64,000 bases of DNA, taken from NCBI GenBank assembly GCA_015680685.1, contig MNCI01002798.1:1-64000 (forward strand), given 5' to 3'. The position numbers and the translations under genes were made by a program. Below the pieces are notes generated by a model that worked only from the letters and a program-made list of their open reading frames with translations, searched no databases and was not told where the DNA came from. The DNA comes from Gnetum montanum (lineage: Eukaryota; Streptophyta; Gnetopsida; Gnetales; Gnetaceae). The number at the start of each line of letters is the position of its first letter. The first letter of the stretch is position 1. This document shows positions 56,785-64,000 of the stretch, one piece after another.

Positions 56785-57588
56785 TTACTTTAAAAATTTT
56801 TTTGGAGCAAAAAAGGACAACCACTAAACAAATGTTCTTCACGATGGCAAAAGTTGTAAGAGTTAGAAAAATTATAATATGTAATTGGCTCAATGTAAAT
56901 CTTTTCTCATGCTTATAATACCAATTCCTTTTTATAATTGAGAAGGTTGATTTCAACAAAAACACGTCTACAAAAATCAAAAGTTGTAGAATTAGATTCC
57001 ATATGCTTAATGGAACTAAGAAGACTAATAATTTTCCACTTAGCTTTCTAAAAAATCAATTAAAGATTATATAACTTGACAAAACATAGAACTTTATAAC
57101 ACATTATTCATATTAGATATCAAAATCCAAAGCCCACTTACAAATGATCAAAACTACATGCTTATATATATAAGACCCTATATCTAGGTACGCTACACCA
57201 TTAAAGCATTGCCTAACTCAACAAGCCAAAAAATATAAACTAAAATAATACATGGCATTAGGGACTTTGATGTCATACTTTTTATGACATCATCTAACTA
57301 TAAAACAAAACTTTGATTATAAGGTAGGTAACCTAAAATTTAAATGAACACATATTGTGATCAAAGATCAACAACCAATGACTCATATACATCATCCAAA
57401 AGAACAAAGTTAGGTGCTTTAGTTGTATCAAGATCACTAAAAAAGGGCATCACAACTATTTTCTTACCAGCTTCTAAATATGCATTTTGAGAATAGACAA
57501 AAATTTTCGCATCAATAAAAGAAGTAAAGATATCAATATTGGTTGAAAAAGTTAGAAGTAATACAAAATCCCCTATAGGGGAATTCAA
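56785..57588 (-). pseudogene. LINE-type ORF1 remnant (DUF4283-like plus zinc knuckle)
   Basis: Pieces in consistent order on the minus strand resemble the nucleic-acid-binding ORF1 of plant LINEs. AYLEAGKKIVVMPFFSDLD (57361-57588) matches the G-K-x-L-x-x-x-PW-x-DF pattern. RRVFVEINLLNYKKEL (about 56945) matches the R-x-x-V-E-x-D/N-L pattern. YYNFSNSYNFCHREEHLF followed by SGCP (about 56810-56870) matches the Y-E...C-x2-C...GH...CP zinc knuckle with two ligands lost. Stops are frequent. The match is by pattern only. Confidence 0.5.
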
Positions 57589-59949
57589 AAGAAACTAGAT
57601 TGGTTGGATAAACATCGAAGAGAGAAAAATTAGATCTACTGAAAAAATTAGATTCGCTATAAAAACAATGATGCCCTCTGATTTTTTATAATGTCATCCT
57701 CTACTAACTTTAATTATATATCTTATTATTAATGAGCATTTAAATAAATTCTTTCTCTTCCTTTTTCAATTAATGAGATAGTTGTTCAAACATTTGTTAA
57801 ATTGGTTCGTCAATCAAGAAATTTTATTTTAATGATTGGATACCTTAATTTCCATATTTTTTCTCACTTTCCTATCCATATGCAAATGAAAATAATTGAT
57901 GTTTTTTAAAATCCTTGTAAGGTAACACTACATAGATTCTACATCTTCTTAATTGTTTTATTTTGTACTTTAGGTTTCCTTATTAACCACATTCTATGCT
58001 TGCATAATTACAATATGTTTTTTTAAATTATATTGTTATTGATAATACAAAGATCCATTAGTCTTACTTATAGACTAACTATAACTAAATGAAGTATGAA
58101 CCTTGGTGGTATCTTTCCATTAAATTTTTATATGCTTTTAATATAATTCAATAAACATTTTTATTTGGAAGTAAATTAACTAAAGTTAAATGTTAGTAGG
58201 AAAATTTGAATTATAGCTAACTGATAACATTATAATGTTTTATTGCAGGAAATATAGTAGTTGCAGGAAATATAGGAGATGAGAACGTGTAAAGCTTCAA
58301 TATACAAAATTGAATCTTCATTAGTAGAACTTGATAACATGACATAACTTAGAGAAATATTTTGGATATTCTAAAATTTGGAAATATTTTATTAAATTTT
58401 TTTTCTTTTTTATTTTAATATTATGTCATTCTAGAGTGAACAATATATACTAAATGTTTTTAAATTTTAGAAAAAATTTTGGGTTTTATCATAGAAATTT
58501 ATATTACAAATAAGTAATTTTTTATTTTTATTATATTTTCCTCTTAAAATAATGATATAACTATTACCTTGTCATATATTCTTGTTTTAACATATTCTAG
58601 CTTATATTGTGAAAAAAATGAAAATTAATAAAATGATAAGTTGTTGACTTGTGCATAGAATAATTGAATTTCTAATAACAATGAGGTATTAACTTGGTAG
58701 TAAGACTCTTGATTTAGAAGTTCTGAGTTATGAGTTTATTCTAGTGGAGAACATATAGTCATAATCTGACTATATGTCTTAGAGGTTAATGTTGTTAAAA
58801 AAAATTTAGGTTATTACACCACTAGTAATATGGTTTCTAATACATATATAATGAATAAATTAGACAAAATATTGCTTTATATGATAGGCATAACATAACT
58901 CATGAACTTTCAATTCAAATTAAACTTCTTTGAAGATAATATATTTTTGCTATGAAACTGGAATCCTATGTTAATGGCCTTTCTATTAGTACTCAACTTT
59001 AGCACATGGGAATGGTTTATATTTGATATCCTTATTGTGTAAATGAAGTCTCATTTTCAAATATTTTTTATGTGTCCAATTGCATAAAATGCTTAGAAAT
59101 GAACCTCTTTAATTTACAATGACCTTTAATTAAGCATTAATAATACCATTCTTTGTAATCACCCTTCTTTGTCTACTATCTTTCTCTACATTTAAAAGTA
59201 TCTTCAGCTACTTATTCTTTATTCCATTTGGAATCTTCATTATGCAAATATTTTCTAGCAGAAAGAACATAATTATGATCTTCTAGTAGGAGTTAAATAT
59301 CAAATTCTAAGAGATGTTTTTTTTTTTTTGTCAAAATTTCCCTCTAAAGAACATTAGTGATAAAGTCAACATCAATGGTTTGCATTTTCTTGTCTAACAT
59401 TTTCTAAAATTTCATTCATAAAATAAAATGAAACATGTTAGCATGAAGTATTCAAATTATTTAATTTGTAAGGCAAAAGAAAACGATAGTTATTTATAAT
59501 TAATTCTACTACTCTTGTTGTCACGGTGTATCATCCTTTCTCAAATAATCATTCTTCTATACTAATATACATGGGACATCTATGGAAGGATTAGATTGTG
59601 CATATTTCTATGAAGAAAAAGAAATTAACAAAAATTAATGTGGATAATAATAAACTTAGTTCAATAACTACATTATTCTTGAACAATATAAATGAAAATA
59701 CCATTTCTTCCTCCAAGTTCAATTAACTATTTTCTTCAATAGCATGATGAACCAATTAAATTTTGACATAGGTTTTATTTTCTATGCTAAATACTTACAT
59801 TCCAAAATCATTAAACAATAAAACCTTTCTGCAATAACTTAAATAGGATTCAACCAAAAAAAGAAAATTGTAGTACCTTTTCAATAATGATTCACTAGTT
59901 CTATTAGTTACAAATGCAATCCATTATTCTTGAGATGTTCCTTTGGGAT
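57589..59949. other. AT-rich spacer before element F
   Basis: No gene recognised. A local duplication of TTGCAGGAAATATA lies at about 58244-58272. Poly-T and AT stretches are common. Confidence 0.55.
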
Positions 59950-60859
59950 TGATGAGTAGTTGAGTACCCCTACGCTCAACCATACGAATCACGAAGCGTT
60001 CACGCACGATCTAGTTGAATTCCGTGAACTCTATGTCTTTTTTTACGCTAGTCTTCTAGGAAGTGAAATTTGCCCTAACAGTCATTCATTGTCTTCTCAA
60101 TTGCACTTCTAATGCACAAAGGTATAGTTAAGTGTAATTGAGGCATATGATTTTTGTTATTTTATGTTTTATGCTCTTGGTACTTTAAAATAGAGAAATG
60201 AAGTAATTTAATTTAACTAATTAACTAGTCCTAACATAAGTATCTAGTCCCACTTTCCATACACGTCCTAAACCCACATATCCACTACTGGGGTTAGCAA
60301 GTGCTATGCTATTGGGTGAAGCAAACAATAACGTTGTTGGGATTACTAAGCAAATACATGTTTACGCTTGAAGCAGTCATACTTATGTGTTTAATCTATT
60401 TAGCTTAATTAATTAACTAATCACTTGAATTCTAATTTAGCTTAATTAATTGCATAATTAATAAAAACAATAAATGCATAAATGAATTATTAATTTATTC
60501 TAAGTGCTAGAAGGTTTGATCAAAAGGCTCATCTTTATTGTCATTCACATTGATGTGTTTAGGTACAATAGTGCTCGAATAAAGATCTGTACACTTTTTG
60601 ACTCTTGTTGTGGGCACTCAGAGAAATATTCTAACTCTCAAATGATAAAACTACAAGAGCTTTGCTACAACTATGACAAGACATGCCATAAACATAGTTT
60701 GTGAACACGTGTTTATAGACTTTATTGTAGGGTTACATCAATAAGGCTCCATAGACATAGTAAATGCTACATCAACACAACTCCGTTGATGAGGCAACAT
60801 CATGTCAATGAGGCCTCATCAGTAGGGGCCCATTGACATGACACAATAATGATTCATCA
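59950..60859 (-). repeat. Element F 3' LTR
   Basis: 910 bp, TGATGAG to TTCATCA. TGTTTATA at 60710-60717 is in the TATA position. The outer part has GACATG/CATCAA/GATGAGGC words rather than GATATCGCG. Confidence 0.86.
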
Positions 60860-61040
60860 TACCCCCACAACTGAATGAAAACTCATCCTCAAGTTCCTTT
60901 ACAAAATTGGGAAGGTATGGGATTATTGATTGACTCTTAACATAACAAATTGAGTGCCCAAGTGTACAAATCAACATCATTACAAAAAATTGTGGTGTTC
61001 ATGACACAAAATTGAACACCATGACATGATAACTCAAAAC
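60860..61040 (-). promoter_or_regulatory. Polypurine tract and shared leader of element F
   Basis: TACCCCCACAACTGAATGAAAACTC follows the LTR. The minus strand therefore has a G5 run next to the LTR. The next 60 bases are shared with A and D. Confidence 0.65.
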
Positions 61041-61079
61041 TAGAGAGCACATCCTTTGATGGCATGAAGGTGATTGAGA

Positions 61080-64000
61080 AGATCAAAAAATCCCAAGTGA
61101 TGAAGGTTCCTGAGGTTCTAAAGAACCTTCACTAGCTTTAGGCATGTGTAGTGGTTGAGGCAACTATGGCTATCCTACTACAGCTACAAACTTTGGTGGA
61201 AGATGAAAGGCATTCAATAATGCTTTCATCTTCTCCTCCTTACTTCAAGGATTATTCACAATTCATGCAGCATTGTTTATGTGGGGCTGGAATGGGGATA
61301 TCCCATGGAGAGGGCATTATTGAAAACAACACCTTAACATTGACAAACTAGGTAGCGAGTTGTTTACGTTTGAAATTGAACACCCTGAGTATGTTTTGTA
61401 GTTGTTAGTAGCCATTCATTCTTTTGGCCAAGTTTTTGATAGCAGATCTTTGATCTATGTATTTGTCCCTGAGAACCTCGAGTTCAACATTTGCCACTAC
61501 AAGCTTTTGCTTAGTGTCCTTATGGTGCTTGAACTCGGCCTTGTACAACAAGTACAAGTTGGCCACCAGCTTCTGTACTTATGACTATGGTCATCTGGCA
61601 GTCAACATAGCTAGATTTTCATATTGGAGATTATCAAGCTCCATGTATTCTATCATCGCCTTGATTTAGAACTCCTTCATGTGAGTTTCAACCTTATTGT
61701 AGGCATCTATCCCATCAATGATAGGTTGTCAAACTTATCTTCCTTGTTGGAGTTGCTGGAGGCTTTCATTTACTTTTGCCTTCACCAACTAGATGTGCTT
61801 TTCATTAACTTTTTTCTGGAGATTGACCTAATCTTTGTAGTGACCCTTGACTCTCTTGAATTTGAGAGCCTTTGATTTCCAGGTGGCTACCTCTATTGTA
61901 GTCTTTTGGGAAAGCGCATGGACCTCCTCCATGGAGAGGTTCCTATTTTCAACTATCAATCTCCTTAGCTTTGTGTTCGCTCTAGCTAGTTGCTCCTATT
62001 GTTGATGGATAAAGTTGGTCAATTATTATTTATGCTCATTAACATTTCATAGGTCATGGTTCTTTGTGGTCAGTTGCACATTCTCTTGGTGGATCAAATT
62101 GAAGGCCTTTTGAATTTTGTGTTGGGTAACCTTTGCTAAGGATTAGTAGAACATCTCTGTCTCCATTGCATCCTTAACCCCTTTCAATCTGGTGTGAAGC
62201 TATTCAAAAGCTTCATCTCTTATTAATGCTAGGTTGAGAAATGTAGGGTTGGCAATTTGGGCTCTTAATTCAGCAACTTTGGTAGCCAAGCATTCATTCA
62301 ACTCCTTGGCTATTTTGAGTCACCCTTTCAAGATAATGTTTTTGCCCCTTCCCTCTAGAAGCTCCAAATGGATTGCAGTAATACTATTCAGAAGATCAAA
62401 GACATCTAGAAGGAGTTTCCCGATTCCCACTAGTTGGTCCAATAGTTCTTCATGTTGTGCTGTGTATAATCTACTACTTATGGTCCCTACAAATGTCTAC
62501 ACATCTTTGAGTGCAGTGACATCTGGTATAGATATGGTAGGTGCATTGAGTGTTTTGGCAATTCTATTAACAACCACCTCTACTGATGTCTCCTACCCTT
62601 GGTGCTACATCACTAGCATTATTGCCCCCTCACCTTCCTCCAAGTGCACCAAGAAGGTTATGGCATTCCCAAAAATTTTTGAGAGTGGTTGGTTCTCTAC
62701 GAGAGATACCATGACCTCTCTAGTGCCTAGATTTAACCTCGTGGACAACTATGTTCATTGGGCTAAGAAAATAGATCCACCTCCCCCCATTAAGCTGACT
62801 GTTTGAGCCACCTCATTTAGGTGACTCATCACTAGTCAATACATAGATGGGTCTCTACCACTTATGCCTCCTTATTAATCTTATTCGCTCAAGAGCAATT
62901 CTTGGTACACATGCAACCATTGAGATGTTGCAGTGACATTCGACACAGTTGTTTGAGTAGCAGGTGAAGATGGTAACTATTGCTCCTTTCTTGAATAGTT
63001 GTTGTAGGTGTCTTATCCTTCATCATCTCTACCCAATTAGTGGTCGGAGTGTGTCTGACAACATCATTTGTATAGTGGATCATAGCTCTCCTTCGATAGA
63101 GTTTTCTGATAAGGCATGGGAAGGGGAGTGTCTTCCATTCATGTTCATTCTCTTTAAACCACTTCTCTATCTCCAAATAGATCAGCTGTGAAAAGTTGAC
63201 AGGGAATCTCCCAATTAGAGTAGTGCAAGCACAGGAAGAAAAGGTAATGATATTGTTGGGCCTCACCATGGGGTTTAGGTAAAAGGCTGCAATCTTATAG
63301 TGAATTCTTTCTACCAGTGTGAGTGCACCATACTCCTTACAGTCAATACCATAGCACTGTTACTCCTATTCCTTTTTGATGCTAGAGTCCACCTACATTG
63401 GAATCTTAGCGAGATTCGTTCTACTTTTTGGCAACCTAACTACTTTAGCAAGGGCCTACACTAAGACACTAAGATGTCCTTGATTTTGACAATTGAACCA
63501 GCCTACCTATTGTCCCAAAATAAGAATGTCTCTCCCATGTACTACTTATCGATGGAAGTGATAATTGGCCACATGAGAGAAGTCTTCAATTGGTCATGTA
63601 CTTGCTCTAGGAAATAGCCAAAGTTTAACTCTTGGAGCACTATTGTTTGGACCTCCCTTAATCTAATTTGATTTAGGTAGGCTTTTGTCAAGGTCACCTC
63701 AAGGTTTGCTTGCTAAGTTGGTGCCTCATCTTGGTGGAAGTGTTCTATTACTATTGTTGGTTTTGGAATCTAATGAATAGATTCCACCTCAACCTCTTCC
63801 CTAGGAGGACCCATGGCATGGGTTGCAAGTGGTTCTTCTTGGGCTTGTTCTTAGCCCCTTTCTATTCTTGGTCATTTCTCCATTTGTTGAGATGGTCCTT
63901 CTTGCATGTGTTTTCCTTTCCATGATATTTGTAGTCACAACACATCCATGGATTAGTAGATATAATGTGCAACTTTGAATTTTATAAATACCTTATCTCA
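61080..64000 (-). pseudogene. Additional ORF of element F: globular domain plus long coiled coil
   Basis: Homologous to the extra ORF of element A. The N-terminal part (about 63640-63090) has QELNFGYFLEQVHDQLKTS, LVERIHYKIAAFYLNP and LPFPCLIRKLYRRR, matching EMNFGPFAEF, LEERTYFKIVTYHLFS and LPFPCLIRKL in A. From about 62000 down to 61350 one frame gives heptad-like sequence such as KLVVANVELEVLRDKYIDQR and SAIKNLAKRMNGY, broken mainly by TAA/TAG stops at places where Gln would fit. This suggests C-to-T decay of a once open coiled coil. The start lies near or past the window end. Function is unknown. Confidence 0.6.

Larger units (their letters stand above)
59950..64000 (-). mobile_element. 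Element F: family-1 element continuing beyond the window
   Basis: A minus-strand copy with its 3' LTR at 59950-60859. It is followed by the polypurine-tract region and an extra ORF of the element-A type. Gag and the 5' LTR would lie past 64000. Confidence 0.82.

Noticed and set aside
62234-62806. A 190-codon plus-strand open frame
   Set aside because: It is the opposite strand of the element F extra ORF, with low-complexity Ser/Leu composition and no motif.

Overview
This is plant nuclear DNA. The window is AT-rich and gene-poor. It is filled with nested, decayed LTR retrotransposons of Athila/Tat-type Ty3/gypsy character, and it holds one recognisable host gene locus, an ankyrin-repeat/PGG membrane protein of the ACD6/ITN1 type. 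The nesting, the long elements and the scarcity of genes suggest a large-genome seed plant, possibly a gymnosperm. That is an inference; no species can be named from the sequence. There is a 330-base assembly gap at 16181-16510 and a single N at 47112.

Layout. One LTR family (called family 1 here) has ends TGATGAG...CTCATCA, LTRs of about 870-950 bp, a TATTTATA block (TATAAATA on the minus strand), a primer-binding site resembling the 3' end of tRNA-Asp, and gag or gag-protease but no visible reverse transcriptase or integrase. Its copies are: A (649-27573, minus), C (30939-45196, minus), D (37152-44514, minus), E (solo LTR, 48299-49174), G (about 46386-51055, plus, truncated), F (59950 to beyond 64000, minus), and an LTR end at 1-41. 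Three nestings are seen. B, a long Tat/Ogre-like element (9155-27066, minus), sits in the 5' LTR of A. D sits in the 5' LTR of C. E sits in the gag of G. Exact 5-bp target duplications support C (ATGAT), D (CATTC) and E (CCTTT).

Element B carries gag, protease, reverse transcriptase, RNase H, an archaeal-type RNase H and integrase on the minus strand. Between protease and reverse transcriptase lies an intron-bearing gene on the opposite strand (about 17470-20939, plus). Short tandem repeats of one consensus flank that gene and recur downstream of integrase. Elements A and F carry an additional sense ORF between gag and the 3' LTR. It encodes a domain resembling plant-transposon-associated proteins followed by a coiled coil.

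The host locus lies at 51061-55341: a four-exon ankyrin/PGG gene on the plus strand (52357-55341), with an inverted, head-to-head deleted paralogue at 51061-51500 (minus) that shares its promoter-proximal sequence. The first ankyrin exon is duplicated within the gene. The flanks, 45202-46385 and 55342-59949, are AT-rich with little recognisable content except a LINE ORF1-like remnant at 56785-57588. No tRNA, rRNA or CRISPR array was seen.
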